Of a stretch of 64,000 nucleotides of DNA, positions 1-8,720 are shown one piece after another (within the stretch, counting starts at the first letter, position 1; each line of letters starts with the position of its first letter). The position numbers and the translations under genes were made by a program. The notes beneath the pieces were generated by a model, which saw only the letters and a list, made by a program, of their open reading frames with translations, ran no database searches and had not been told where the DNA came from. The DNA comes from Mycobacterium botniense. Its GTDB lineage: Bacteria > Actinomycetota > Actinomycetes > Mycobacteriales > Mycobacteriaceae. The stretch lies in assembly GCF_010723305.1 (NCBI RefSeq), contig NZ_BLKW01000004.1:1798001-1862000 (forward strand), written 5' to 3'.

Positions 1-1044
1 CGCGGGGGTGGCCGCAGACCAACTGGCCGGCACCGAGAGCCCGCCCACCGAGGGCGCCTGACCCACATTCACGAACACCGGTGCACCACCGGCGACCGCA
101 CCGCCCGCCGGGCTCGCCAGAGCCGCTTCTCCCACACCGCTCGAGACGACACCGTCGGCGCCGACCAGTTGGACGCCGCTGAATGCTGCGGGCCCGGCCT
201 TTGCCAGCCCGACCCCGGAGGAGATGCCGGCGAACATGTTCCAGGCCCCGATGTTTCCGGCCATGCCGGTGACGGTCTGGGTGCCGTTCCAGATCCCGAT
301 GTTTTCGGTGGAGTTGATGATCTCCGACAGGAAACCGTTGGTGCCCATGAGACCCGAAAGCCCCGACGCGGATGACCCGCTGGCTGCCGGAAGCGGGGAC
401 GCCAGCCCTTGCACGGTGTTGGGCAGGGTGGCGACCAGCTGCGACAGCCCGCTTTGGGTACCCGCGCTCGAGGCGGCGGCGTGAGCGACGGCGGCCACCT
501 GGCCGGACACCCCGGCCGGATTGGTGGTCGGCGCCGGCGAGGTCAGCGGGTACAGCGTGGCGGCATTCGCCGAGGAGGCGGCGTAGCCGTACATGGCGGC
601 GGCGTCTTGGGCCCACATCTGCAGGTACTGAGCCTCCGTCGCCATGATCGCGGGGGTGTTCTGGCCCAGGATATTCGTCGCAACAAGCGCCGCCAGCTGG
701 GCCCGGTTGGCCGCGACCACCGCCGGGGGCACCGTCATGGCAAACGCGGTCTCAAAGGCCGCCGCCGATGCCATGGCCTGAGCCGCCGCATGCTCGGCGG
801 CCGCGGCGGTGGAGTTCATCCACGCCACATAGGGGGCAGCCGCGGCGGCCATCGAGGCCGACGCCGGACCCAGCCATTCGTCGCCGGCCAGCTCCGAGAT
901 CACCGCCTGGTAGAAGGACGCCATGCTGCTCAGCTCGGCGGCCAAATCGTTCCACGCCCCCGCGGCGGCCATCATCGGCGCCGCGCCCGGACCGGTGTAC
1001 ATGCGCGCGGAATTGACTTCAGGGGGCAACGCTCCAAAATCCAT
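1..1044 (-). CDS. PPE family protein, SVP subfamily (3' end outside window)
   Basis: Read on the minus strand this opens with MDFGALPPE, the classic PPE start, and stays open for 348 codons to the window edge, so the C-terminus is missing. The PPE domain covers about residues 1-175. It contains the W-x-G turn (EWLG, near residue 57) and the PPE motif 'VPP' followed by helices typical of ESX-secreted proteins. Near the visible end is GGLSVPASW, which matches the Gly-x-x-Ser-Val-Pro-x-x-Trp signature of the PPE-SVP subgroup. The gene lies 68 bases downstream of a PE gene on the same strand, the usual arrangement for a PE/PPE pair exported as a heterodimer, probably by ESX-5 (inference). Its substrate or host role cannot be told from sequence. 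Confidence 0.93.
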   Translation of the reverse strand, partial: MDFGALPPEVNSARMYTGPGAAPMMAAAGAWNDLAAELSSMASFYQAVISELAGDEWLGPASASMAAAAAPYVAWMNSTAAAAEHAAAQAMASAAAFETAFAMTVPPAVVAANRAQLAALVATNILGQNTPAIMATEAQYLQMWAQDAAAMYGYAASSANAATLYPLTSPAPTTNPAGVSGQVAAVAHAAASSAGTQSGLSQLVATLPNTVQGLASPLPAASGSSASGLSGLMGTNGFLSEIINSTENIGIWNGTQTVTGMAGNIGAWNMFAGISSGVGLAKAGPAAFSGVQLVGADGVVSSGVGEAALASPAGGAVAGGAPVFVNVGQAPSVGGLSVPASWSAATPA

Positions 1045-1112
1045 TTTCTCAATCCTGTTCTGTCGTAATCGATTTGGGTTAGCTCGCCGTGCCACGTCGG
1101 CGGCGCGGGCAG

Positions 1113-1943
1113 CTAGACGACTGCCGGTTTGGGCATCACGGTGGGCTTGACGCCGTAGCGCGGCGCTCCCAAGCCGGCGGCTTTCCCGGCGGCGGCCACC
1201 GACGGCATCCCGGCCGGCATGGTGCTGACCGGCGGGGTCGGCGGGGCGGCCGTCCAGCCCGCGCCCGCCAGCGTCGCCGGGGCAGGACCCGCAGCCCCGG
1301 GCTCCCCGGCCCAACTGGGCGGCACCGACAAGCCGCCGACCGACGATGCCCGGCCCAGGCCGACCACGACCGGCTCGGCACCGATGCCGGCATGGCTCGC
1401 CGATCCCACCGCGCCGGCCAGCAACGGGGCACCCACACCGGCCGAACCGAGAGTCTCGGCGCCCGGGGCGCCACCGGTGATAAACCCGGCGCTGCCGAGC
1501 TGAAGCAGATCGGAGGCGGCGGAACCGAAATTCGACACCTGCATAACACCGACCACGCCGCTGTTGCTGAGCGCGCCGGGCACGAGCTGGTAGGCGCCCT
1601 GCCCGGTCAGCAAACTCAGGATTCCGGAAAGCCCCGACCCGGAGGAGCCGGCCGCGACGGTGTTGGCGGCCTCGGTGGCGCCGTACGAACCCGCGCTGGT
1701 TCCCAGCGTGTGGACGAACATCTCGTGAATTGCCGTGGCTTGTGCGCTGACCGACTGATACAGCGTGCCGTACGCCGCGAACTGTGTGGCCTGCAGCGCC
1801 GACACCTCATCGGCGGCGGCGGGAACCACTCCGGTGGTCGGTGCGGCCGCGGCCGCGTTCTGGGCGGCCATCGCTGCACCGATAGCCTGCAGACGCCCGG
1901 CGGCGGCCATCAGCGCCTCCGGACGTGTCGTCACAAAAGACAT
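1113..1943 (-). CDS. PE family protein with a PPE-SVP-like C-terminal extension
   Basis: The ATG at 1943 is preceded by a strong GAGGAG ribosome binding site five bases upstream and gives MSFVTTRPE, the normal PE start; an in-frame start four codons upstream lacks this. Residues 1-95 form the PE domain, ending with YGATE (87-91), which fits the YxxxD/E type VII secretion signal. The remaining ~180 residues are Ala/Gly/Pro-rich but not PGRS. They contain GGLSVPPSW, the SVP signature normally found in PPE partners. The adjacent PPE has almost the same motif, so the pair may share a duplicated or recombined C-terminal module. The gene is likely co-transcribed with the PPE. The protein is 276 residues and is probably on the cell surface or secreted. 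Confidence 0.9.
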   Translation of the reverse strand: MSFVTTRPEALMAAAGRLQAIGAAMAAQNAAAAAPTTGVVPAAADEVSALQATQFAAYGTLYQSVSAQATAIHEMFVHTLGTSAGSYGATEAANTVAAGSSGSGLSGILSLLTGQGAYQLVPGALSNSGVVGVMQVSNFGSAASDLLQLGSAGFITGGAPGAETLGSAGVGAPLLAGAVGSASHAGIGAEPVVVGLGRASSVGGLSVPPSWAGEPGAAGPAPATLAGAGWTAAPPTPPVSTMPAGMPSVAAAGKAAGLGAPRYGVKPTVMPKPAVV

Positions 1944-2153
1944 GGCACTCCTCAATGATCTTGGTTGACAACCTGACTCATTGAGGTTAGGCAGCCTTAG
2001 CAGACGCTTATCTCACCCACAGCAAGTCATACAAGTTGTTGACGGATCGAACCCGAATCCTTACGCAGTCTTGACAACACGGACCCTTGACAACGCCGAC
2101 ATCCGCTGCCGGCTGTGTGCTCGTGAACCGACACCCCCGTGCGGGCAGCGGTC

Positions 2154-2348
2154 TCACCACTGTTCCCGCGGAACGTCGAAGTCGGCGCATAACGCCTGCC
2201 ACACATCGCGCGGATCCACACCGTCCTCGATCGCCTCCGCGGCGGTGCGCCCGCCGAACCCGCTCAGCACATGGTCGACCAGCACCGACGCCGCGTAAGC
2301 GGCGCCGAACCGCCGGGTGACCCGCTCGTGAAACTCCGTCAGCCGCAC
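2154..2348 (-). CDS. DUF3046 family small protein (Rv2738c-like)
   Basis: A 64-residue protein starting at a GTG (2348) with VRLTEFHERV and ending FDVPREQW. This closely fits the DUF3046 family, which in mycobacteria sits beside recA/recX. The ORF can be extended 31 codons upstream, but family length favours this GTG. The motif GVDPRDVWQALC is typical of the family. Function is unknown. It lies 10 bases downstream of the glycosyltransferase gene on the same strand and is probably co-transcribed. In M. tuberculosis recA is next on the far side; here the PE/PPE pair follows instead. Confidence 0.85.
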   Translation of the reverse strand: MRLTEFHERVTRRFGAAYAASVLVDHVLSGFGGRTAAEAIEDGVDPRDVWQALCADFDVPREQW

Positions 2349-2358
2349 GCGCGCCAAC

Positions 2359-3519
2359 CTACCCAGCGACCGCTTGGCGGCACACCCGTACCGGATCGGC
2401 GACCTCGGTGAGGCTGGCGGCGGCCTGTCGGGCGGCCGCACGGTACCGTGCCGAGGACAGCACCTCCCCGACCGCGGCGATTAACGCCTCAGCGGTCAGC
2501 GGGCGCACCAGCCGCCCGCTGCCCTGGCGTACCACCCGGTTAGCGATCTCCCACTGGTCCCCGCCGCCGGGCACCACCACCATCGGCACCCCGGCCAGCA
2601 GCGATTTGGCCACTATCCCGTGGCCACCACCACAGATCAGCAGATCGGCGTGTTTCAGCAGTTCGTCCTGGCGTCCCAGCCCGGCAACCGCCCAGGGCGG
2701 CAGATTCAGTTCCACCCCACTCAGACGCGACACCACCAGCCGCGATCCTGCGGGCAGCGTGTCACCCGGGATCAGGCAGCGCAGCGCCAGCTCCGCCACC
2801 CCGCCGGCCCCGCTCGCGGCGGTGGAGGGCGCGACCACCACAACCGGTCCGGTCCCCGGCGGGATGGGCAGCAGCCGGCCGGTCGGCTCGAAATGCAGCG
2901 GGCCGACGATGACAGCCTCAGCCGGCCAGTCCGGGCGCGGGACTTCCAGCGCCGGCAGCGTGGCGATGAGCCGGCGCAGTGGTCCCGGGTCGCATGCCGG
3001 CAGGCCGATACCGGCCCGGGCTGTTGCCCGCTGGCGCAGACCCTGACGCCAAGACCGGGCCGTCAGTGCCCGCATGGCCGCGTCGCGCAGCCGCCCGACG
3101 GCGCCGCGGCCGGGCGCCAGTCCGCTGCCCAGGGGCGGCAGCCCCTTCGAGGGCAGGTAGAGCGGATGGGGGTTGAGTTCGATCCACGGGATTCCCAGCA
3201 GCTCAGCGGCCATGCCACCGGCGGCGGTGATGACATCGGACACCACCAGATCGGGTGCCAGCGCCCGCAGCTGCGGCACGTTGAGCACCGCCATATGTGC
3301 AGCACGCTGGTGGATCCTGGCCCCCGCATCTCGGTCCTCGTCGGTGGCCTCCAGCCCGGCCAGTTCGACGGTGTCAACGCCGGCTGAGCGGGCGGCGTCG
3401 AACCAGTTCGCGCCGGTGAGCAGGATCGGCGTGTCGGCCGCCGCCAGGAACCGGATGCACAAGGCGATCGCGGGGAACGCATGGCCGGGATCTGGCCCAG
3501 CGACCACCGCGACGCGCAT
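2359..3519 (-). CDS. UGT/MGT-type glycosyltransferase (Rv2739c-like)
   Basis: A 386-residue protein with the GT-B fold layout of macrolide/UDP-glucuronosyltransferase-like enzymes. The N-terminal acceptor half begins MRVAVVAGPDPGHAFP. The C-terminal donor half contains HADLLICGGGHGIVAKSLLAGVPMVVVPGGGDQ, split as HADLLICGGGHG (about 307-318) and GVPMVVVPGGGDQ, which is the nucleotide-sugar binding region of the family. Such enzymes transfer a sugar from an NDP-sugar to a lipid or small hydrophobic acceptor; the acceptor here is unknown. Length matches Rv2739c (about 388). It is divergent from ephG and upstream of the DUF3046 gene. Confidence 0.85.
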   Translation of the reverse strand: MRVAVVAGPDPGHAFPAIALCIRFLAAADTPILLTGANWFDAARSAGVDTVELAGLEATDEDRDAGARIHQRAAHMAVLNVPQLRALAPDLVVSDVITAAGGMAAELLGIPWIELNPHPLYLPSKGLPPLGSGLAPGRGAVGRLRDAAMRALTARSWRQGLRQRATARAGIGLPACDPGPLRRLIATLPALEVPRPDWPAEAVIVGPLHFEPTGRLLPIPPGTGPVVVVAPSTAASGAGGVAELALRCLIPGDTLPAGSRLVVSRLSGVELNLPPWAVAGLGRQDELLKHADLLICGGGHGIVAKSLLAGVPMVVVPGGGDQWEIANRVVRQGSGRLVRPLTAEALIAAVGEVLSSARYRAAARQAAASLTEVADPVRVCRQAVAG

Positions 3520-3562
3520 TTGCCCCTACCCGCTATAGCGCCCGGCCCTTACCCTGACAACC

Positions 3563-4009
3563 ATGACCCAGCCGAGCACCCGTGACAACACCCACCTCGT
3601 CGAGGCCTTCCTGAACGCGCTGCAGGACGAAGACTTCGACGCCGCCGGGGCGGCGCTGGCCGATGATCTGGTGTATCACAACGTCGGGTTGCCCACCATC
3701 TACGGCCGCGACCGAACCATGAAGCTCTTCCGCGGCATGCAGGGCCGGGTGCGGTTTGAGGTGAAAATCCACCGCATCGCCGCTGACGAGTCCGCGGTCC
3801 TGACTGAGCGCACCGATGCGCTGATCTTCGGTCCGCTGCGAATCCAGTTCTGGGTCTGTGGCGTCTTCGAGGTGCACGACGGGCGAATCACGCTGTGGCG
3901 CGACTACTTCGACTTCTACGACATGCTCAAGGCGACCGTCCGCGGTCTGGCCGCGATGGTGCTGCCCTCGCTGAGGGCCACATTTCAGACCGACAGCGCC
4001 GGCCGCTGA
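3563..4009 (+). CDS. ephG: Limonene-1,2-epoxide hydrolase family protein EphG
   Basis: A 148-residue protein with the NTF2-like cone fold of limonene-1,2-epoxide hydrolases, essentially the same length as M. tuberculosis EphG (Rv2740, 149). The family uses an Asp-Arg-Asp triad to activate water. The matching residues appear to be Arg and Asp in TERTDAL (about 89-95) and Asp in LWRDYFDFYD (about 113-122). It hydrolyses lipophilic epoxides, possibly sterol- or fatty-acid-derived (family knowledge; substrate here not known). It is divergent from the glycosyltransferase and convergent with pspM, with only 19 bases between stops. Confidence 0.88.
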   Translation: MTQPSTRDNTHLVEAFLNALQDEDFDAAGAALADDLVYHNVGLPTIYGRDRTMKLFRGMQGRVRFEVKIHRIAADESAVLTERTDALIFGPLRIQFWVCGVFEVHDGRITLWRDYFDFYDMLKATVRGLAAMVLPSLRATFQTDSAGR

Positions 4010-4028
4010 GGAACCGCGCGATGTTGGT

Positions 4029-4859
4029 CTAGCTCTCAACCCGGGGCAGTCCCCCGAGTTCGTCGAACGCCTGCGCCCAACTCTGTAGACGATCAGTCGC
4101 ACCGGCCAGCTCGTCACGGTAGCGTCGCTGCGACGCCCAGGACCCAGCGTGTGCACCGCCACTGGCTGAAGAAACGAATTGTGCTCCAGCAGTGACCATT
4201 TCATTGTACTGACGGACGCCTGCATTCAATTGTGTGGTATAGGCATTGATGGCCGGAACAAGATACGGCCGCGATCCGGGGGTCAGATGCGCCGCCCGCT
4301 CCATCGACACCACTTGGGCGGCGGTAGCTGCCATGGCCGCAGCCGTTTGGTTAGCCGCTGCGGTAAGGTCACGGATATCAGTGGCCGGCAACATATTCCC
4401 TCGCTCCATCACCCCAAGTAGCGAGAAGAACCCGCGTTCGGAGGCACCCAGCGCGAACATCGCAGGCCGCGCCGCTGAACCCGGCGGAGGCAGCCGGCGG
4501 GCGTTGGCCGGCCGCGGCGCCGGCAGCGGCTCCGCACGCAGCCGCCGGTAGCGAAGCAGCAGCAGGGTCGCGGGAATCGCCTGGACGGCTGCGATGAACC
4601 CGGTGATCACCAGCAGCAGCATGAACCAGCCCCAGGCCGCGAGCAGCACCGTCATCACAGCCCACAGCAGGCACCCGGCGCTGAAGAACAATCCCCACCG
4701 CAATGCGCGGCGCTGGCGGCGCCGCATCCGGGCCCGCGGATCAGTCACTGCGCTGATCTTGTGTGCCACCAGGCCGGAGATTTCGGTGACGGTATCCAGT
4801 CCGCGACGCAGCAGCGTGCACCATTGACCGGCGCCGGTGGGCCGCGATCTCACCGTCAT
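4029..4859 (-). CDS. pspM: PspM, PspA-binding membrane protein (Rv2743c-like)
   Basis: A 276-residue protein starting at MTVRSRPTG. The open frame runs upstream into pspA, but this ATG lies 10 bases after the pspA stop and matches the known length (about 270). Two adjacent transmembrane helices lie at about residues 57-105 (WGLFFSAGCLLWAVMTVLL and the following hydrophobic stretch), then a Pro-rich linker and a soluble C-terminal domain. In M. tuberculosis this protein recruits PspA to the membrane under envelope stress. The fourth member of the system, PspN (Rv2742c), is not present: the next gene, ephG, ends 19 bases away on the other strand. Confidence 0.88.
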   Translation of the reverse strand: MTVRSRPTGAGQWCTLLRRGLDTVTEISGLVAHKISAVTDPRARMRRRQRRALRWGLFFSAGCLLWAVMTVLLAAWGWFMLLLVITGFIAAVQAIPATLLLLRYRRLRAEPLPAPRPANARRLPPPGSAARPAMFALGASERGFFSLLGVMERGNMLPATDIRDLTAAANQTAAAMAATAAQVVSMERAAHLTPGSRPYLVPAINAYTTQLNAGVRQYNEMVTAGAQFVSSASGGAHAGSWASQRRYRDELAGATDRLQSWAQAFDELGGLPRVES

Positions 4860-4869
4860 CGCTGCTCCG

Positions 4870-5685
4870 CTATTGGCGGCCGGTGGTTTTTTCGGCGGCG
4901 GGCTCGCTGCTGGAGGCGGGAGTGGCCGGCACACCGCCCGACGCGTCCCCGGCCGGCAACGCCTCACCGCGCATCGCTGCGCGGATCTGCTCCAGCCGTT
5001 CATGTCCGGCCATCTGGATACTGGCGTGTTCGACCTCGAGCATGCGGCCCTGAATCGAGCCCTGCGCCAGCTCCGCCGCGCCGATCGCGTTGGCGTAGCG
5101 ACGTTCGATTTTCTCCCGCACTTCGTCGAGGGTGGGCGTGTTACCGGGCGCGGCCAGCTCACTCATCGCTCGCAGTGACGCACTGACCTGTTCCTGCATT
5201 TTGGCCTGCTCAAGCTGGCTGAGCAGCTTGGTGCGCTCGGCAATCTTTTGCTGCAACACCATCGCGTTCTGTTCGACGGCCTTCTTGGCCTGTGCGGCCG
5301 CGCTCAGTGCCTGATCGTGCAGGGTTTTGAGGTCTTCGACGCTCTGCTCAGCGGTCACCAGCTGGGCGGCGAACGCCTCGGCGGCATTGGTGTACTCGGT
5401 GGCTTTGGCGGTGTCGCCGGCAGCGGCGGCCTGATCGGCCAGGGTCAGTGCCTGGCGCACATTGACCTGCAGCTTTTCGATATCGGCCAGCTGCCGGTTC
5501 AGCCGCATTTCCAGTTGCCGCTGGTTGCCGATCACCTGAGCCGCCTGCTGGGTCAGGGCCTGGTGCTGGCGCTGGGCTTCCTCGATGGCCTGCTGGATTT
5601 GCACCTTGGGATCTGCGTGCTCGTCGATCTTCGCGTTGAACAGCGCCATCAGGTAGTTCCACGCTTTGACGAACGGATTAGCCAT
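4870..5685 (-). CDS. pspA: PspA/IM30 family phage shock protein (35 kDa antigen)
   Basis: A 271-residue coiled-coil protein beginning [19 protein letters not shown], the amphipathic N-terminal helix that binds stressed membranes. Residues ~25-215 are long Gln/Ala/Glu-rich coiled coils, and the tail (~235-271) is Ala/Ser/Pro-rich and disordered. It is the counterpart of Rv2744c, the 35 kDa alanine-rich antigen. PspA oligomerises on the inner membrane and preserves the proton motive force, and in mycobacteria it restrains ClgR. It is the middle gene of clgR-pspA-pspM. Confidence 0.95.
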   Translation of the reverse strand: MANPFVKAWNYLMALFNAKIDEHADPKVQIQQAIEEAQRQHQALTQQAAQVIGNQRQLEMRLNRQLADIEKLQVNVRQALTLADQAAAAGDTAKATEYTNAAEAFAAQLVTAEQSVEDLKTLHDQALSAAAQAKKAVEQNAMVLQQKIAERTKLLSQLEQAKMQEQVSASLRAMSELAAPGNTPTLDEVREKIERRYANAIGAAELAQGSIQGRMLEVEHASIQMAGHERLEQIRAAMRGEALPAGDASGGVPATPASSSEPAAEKTTGRQ

Positions 5686-5871
5686 GAGTTAGCTCCGCTT
5701 TCGTGTCCCTCTCACCAGACGGCTCGCCCGGGGGGTTGCTGCGCATCCCCTGCCGCTCAATGTATCGGTTCGGCACGCCTCGCTGTGTCACGTATCGGCC
5801 GGCACTGTGTCCCTTCCGGCGGGGGCCCGGTCCCTCGCGGTGACATCGCAGAACATGTATCACCGCCGGAT

Positions 5872-6198
5872 TCAGGCCACGGCCAACGACGCCACCGGCG
5901 GGATGACGACTTTCGTGGTTTCGTCGATGCCGGGAGCGCCGACATCGCTGAGCTCCTCGCGTTGCCGGGTGGCCATCCGCTCGCCGGCGTCGACCAGCAG
6001 CGTCGACAACGGGATGTCCAGGGCGTCGCAAATCGCGTTGAGCAGCTCGCTGGAGGCTTCCTTGCGGCCCCGCTCGACCTCCGACAGGTATCCCAGGCTT
6101 ATTCGCGCGGACCCGGACACCTCACGCAATGTCCGGCCTTGTGCAATCCGGGCGCGGCGCAGCACGTCGCCAATGACCTCGCGTAACAGTGGGGGCAT
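5872..6198 (-). CDS. clgR: ClgR, XRE-family transcriptional activator
   Basis: A 108-residue protein with a helix-turn-helix at about residues 11-66 ([21 protein letters not shown]) of the ClgR/PopR type. The C-terminus is hydrophobic and ends SLAVA, which fits its role as a Clp-degraded regulator. The ATG has a strong GAAGGAG site nearby. In mycobacteria ClgR activates clpP/clpC and its own operon with pspA. The 186-base gap before pspA has no gene and may carry an internal promoter or a processing site. Confidence 0.95.
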   Translation of the reverse strand: MPPLLREVIGDVLRRARIAQGRTLREVSGSARISLGYLSEVERGRKEASSELLNAICDALDIPLSTLLVDAGERMATRQREELSDVGAPGIDETTKVVIPPVASLAVA

Positions 6199-6311
6199 CG
6201 TGCTCTCCTTCGTCCGGTCAGGCCAGTTCCACAGTATTCACCCGGTCAACGCCCGGGCCTGCGGCTCGGGTTCCCGGCCGGGCACCCCCGGAAGCACCCA
6301 CCGGCCCGCCA

Positions 6312-6911
6312 TCATCGCCGGGAGCGGGTGGCCCAGCACACTTCCCTGCGCGCCGACACGACGTAGTCCACACCGGTGACCACGGTCAGCACGACGGCGG
6401 CAACCATCACCGCCGTCGCCACCACCAGCCACGTCCCGGATACTGGGAGTACGAACAACCCGATCGCGACCGCCTGCACCAGGGTTTTGAGTTTGCCACC
6501 CCAACTGGCGGGGACAACGCCACGGCGAAGTACAGCGAACCGCAAGACGGTGATTGCGACCTCGCGAGCCACAATCAGCACGGTCACCCACCAGGGCAGA
6601 TCGCCCAGCATCGACAGCCCGATCAGCGCCGCGCCGATGAGGATTTTGTCGGCGATGGGATCGGCCAGTGTGCCCAGCTCGGTCACCATGCCATAGTTGC
6701 GGGCCAGCGCACCGTCTAACCGGTCGGTAATGACGGCGGCCGCAAAGATCACGAAAGCCGCTGTGCGACTAGAGGTTTCGTGGCCACCCCCGGCGAACAA
6801 CGCGGCCAGGAAGACGGGCACCAATGCTAACCGTAAACCGGTCAGCATATTGGCGACATTGGTGATGCGGGCACGCCCCACTAGTGGACCGGATTGGGGC
6901 TGCCCTGGCAC
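6312..6911 (-). CDS. pgsA3: CDP-alcohol phosphatidyltransferase PgsA3
   Basis: An integral membrane CDP-alcohol phosphatidyltransferase, probably phosphatidylglycerophosphate synthase-like. The family signature DGxxAR(x8)GxxxDxxxD is seen as DRLDGALARN, then GTLADPIADK. Four to five hydrophobic helices follow. The family joins CDP-diacylglycerol to a polyol phosphate in phospholipid synthesis. I chose the GTG at 6911 (199 residues) because it gives a product similar in length to Rv2746c (209); the open frame continues upstream but overlaps argA. It is upstream of clgR on the same strand with a 113-base gap, and divergent from argA. Confidence 0.87.
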   Translation of the reverse strand: MPGQPQSGPLVGRARITNVANMLTGLRLALVPVFLAALFAGGGHETSSRTAAFVIFAAAVITDRLDGALARNYGMVTELGTLADPIADKILIGAALIGLSMLGDLPWWVTVLIVAREVAITVLRFAVLRRGVVPASWGGKLKTLVQAVAIGLFVLPVSGTWLVVATAVMVAAVVLTVVTGVDYVVSARREVCWATRSRR

Positions 6912-6968
6912 GGCAACAGAATAACGGTTGCCCAGCTGCTGCGAACCCGATGCCGTTACTGTGCACCC

Positions 6969-7484
6969 GTGGAGGGAAGTCCCCAGCAGCACCGGCCGGT
7001 CATCCGGCGCGCACGGACCTCCGACGTCCCGGCGATCAAGCGGCTCGTCGACACCTACGCCGGAAAGATCCTGCTGGAAAAGAACCTGGTGACGCTGTAT
7101 GAGTCCGTCCAGGAATTCTGGGTGGCCGAAGACCAGGGCACTGTCGTGGGCTGCGGCGCTCTGCACGTGTTGTGGTCGGATCTGGGTGAGCTGCGCACGG
7201 TCGCGGTCGACCCCGCAATGACCGGCCGCGGTATTGGCCATGCGATTGTCGACCGGCTCATCGAGGTGGCGCGCGAGCTGCAACTGCAGCGGCTATTCGT
7301 GTTGACCTTCGAGACCGAGTTCTTCAGCCGGCACGGGTTCACCGAAATCGAGGGCACGCCGGTCACCGCCGAGGTGTACGAGGAGATGCGCCGCTCTTAT
7401 GATCTCGGCGTCGCCGAGTTTTTGGACCTCAGCTACGTCAAACCCAACATCCTGGGCAACTCGCGGATGCTGCTGATTCTCTGA
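6969..7484 (+). CDS. argA: L-glutamate N-acetyltransferase ArgA (GNAT type)
   Basis: A 171-residue GNAT acetyltransferase with acetyl-CoA loop residues AMTGRGIGHA (about 80-89) and the conserved tail VKPNILGNSRMLL. It is very close to Rv2747, the short mycobacterial N-acetylglutamate synthase that catalyses the first step of arginine synthesis from glutamate and acetyl-CoA. The GTG at 6969 is chosen by length; the frame opens at 6894, which would add 25 residues overlapping the pgsA3 start region. It is convergent with an SDR gene 34 bases away. Confidence 0.88.
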   Translation: MEGSPQQHRPVIRRARTSDVPAIKRLVDTYAGKILLEKNLVTLYESVQEFWVAEDQGTVVGCGALHVLWSDLGELRTVAVDPAMTGRGIGHAIVDRLIEVARELQLQRLFVLTFETEFFSRHGFTEIEGTPVTAEVYEEMRRSYDLGVAEFLDLSYVKPNILGNSRMLLIL

Positions 7485-7518
7485 TGCTCGTTGCGCCGAG
7501 AGCGGGCGTATCAGCGTC

Positions 7519-8388
7519 TCAGAGCCCGAATTTGGTGCCGGTGAGCTGTTCAGAAAGTTCCCAGAGCGCGGCGGCGGTGGTTGCGCGCCGGGCCAGCCAG
7601 CTGCGCCCGACCGGCTGGGTACGGCCCCAGATCCCAAACCGCGGCCCGATAAATGTGTTGCCGGGGAGATCCTGGGAGGCCGCATACAACGTGTGCCGGG
7701 CCCCGAACTCCGCGTCGGTGGACACCACCCGGGTCAGCGCCCGTATCAGCGTGTCGCCGATCACGCGTCCGGACCGGCCCTGCAGATTGGTGTGCGAGTA
7801 GCCGGGGTGAGCGGCCAGGGCGCGCAGCGGCGCGCCGGCAGCGTCCAGGCGCCGTTGCAGTTCGCTGGTGAACAGCAAGTTGGCGAGTTTGGACTGGCCG
7901 TAGGCCAGCCACGCCGAGTACGGCCGGGACTGCCAGTTGAGGTCTTTCAGGCTGATATAGCCAATCCGGTGCAACAGCGAGGACACCGTCACGACCCGGT
8001 CGGTGAGTTTGGGCAGCAACAGATTGGTCAGCGCGAAATGGCCCAGGTGGTTGGTGCCGATCTGACGTTCGAACCCGTCGGCGGTCAGTGCGTAGGGGGT
8101 GGCCATGATGCCGGCGTTGTTGACCAGCACATCGACGGTGTCGACGCCGTCGGCGAACTCCCGCACCGAGGACAAATCCGCGAGATCCAACCGCCGTACC
8201 TCGACTGCACCGGCCATCTGCGCAGCGGCGGCCCGGCCCTTCTCGGTGTCGCGCACCGCCATGATGACCCGGGCACCCACCCGGGCCAATTCCCGGGCCG
8301 TCACCGCGCCCAGCCCACTGTTCGCACCGGTCACAATGGCAGTGCGCCCGGCCCACGAAGGCAGCTCCGCTGCTGTCCAACCAGCCAT
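7519..8388 (-). CDS. Short-chain dehydrogenase/reductase (retinol dehydrogenase-like)
   Basis: A 289-residue SDR with the NAD(P) loop TGANSGLG at about 20-27, NNAG (about 90), catalytic Ser in TVSSLLHR and YGQSK (about 160). Its form, with 'GTNHLGHFALT', is that of the retinol dehydrogenase/WWOX-like SDR group common in mycobacteria. Start MAGWTAAELP (8388) matches related proteins; an ATG eight codons earlier is possible. Substrate unknown. It is divergent from the lipid kinase gene across 332 bases. Confidence 0.85.
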   Translation of the reverse strand: MAGWTAAELPSWAGRTAIVTGANSGLGAVTARELARVGARVIMAVRDTEKGRAAAAQMAGAVEVRRLDLADLSSVREFADGVDTVDVLVNNAGIMATPYALTADGFERQIGTNHLGHFALTNLLLPKLTDRVVTVSSLLHRIGYISLKDLNWQSRPYSAWLAYGQSKLANLLFTSELQRRLDAAGAPLRALAAHPGYSHTNLQGRSGRVIGDTLIRALTRVVSTDAEFGARHTLYAASQDLPGNTFIGPRFGIWGRTQPVGRSWLARRATTAAALWELSEQLTGTKFGL

Positions 8389-8720
8389 GCCAGCCACAGT
8401 AGTGCCGATCACCCCGATCGCCGCCCAACTCCTGCGTTAGGGCGCCGGTTTGGCCGGTACCGACCGCGGTAGCCGAGACCAGCCGCGGACCGGGAGGACC
8501 GGCCAGCCGATCCGGGGACCCGGGGACGAGTCGGGCCGCGGCAACGCCGTCGCAGGTATTGTTTTCGGATAGCGCGCGAAAACCACCTGGTCGCCACCGA
8601 TCCCCGCCCGAGGAGTATTCAGTTGGGACGCGGTGTAACCGCCTCGTCAGCCGTTCCCTGGAACCGTCGCCGATCGGCCCGCCGATGCGTCTGTGCCAGA
8701 CTCACGTCGATGGCCGGTGC
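8389..8720. other. Divergent intergenic region, no gene seen
   Basis: This 332-base gap separates the SDR (minus strand) from the lipid kinase (plus strand). The kinase frame is open through much of it with possible starts at 8559 and 8685, but neither has a convincing ribosome site or homology, so I treat it as promoter DNA for both genes. No clear operator or hairpin was recognised. Confidence 0.5.

Noticed and set aside
409..1068. 219-codon plus-strand open frame across the PPE gene
   Set aside because: It is antisense to a clear PPE protein and is Arg/Gly-rich, as expected from a shadow frame in GC-rich DNA.
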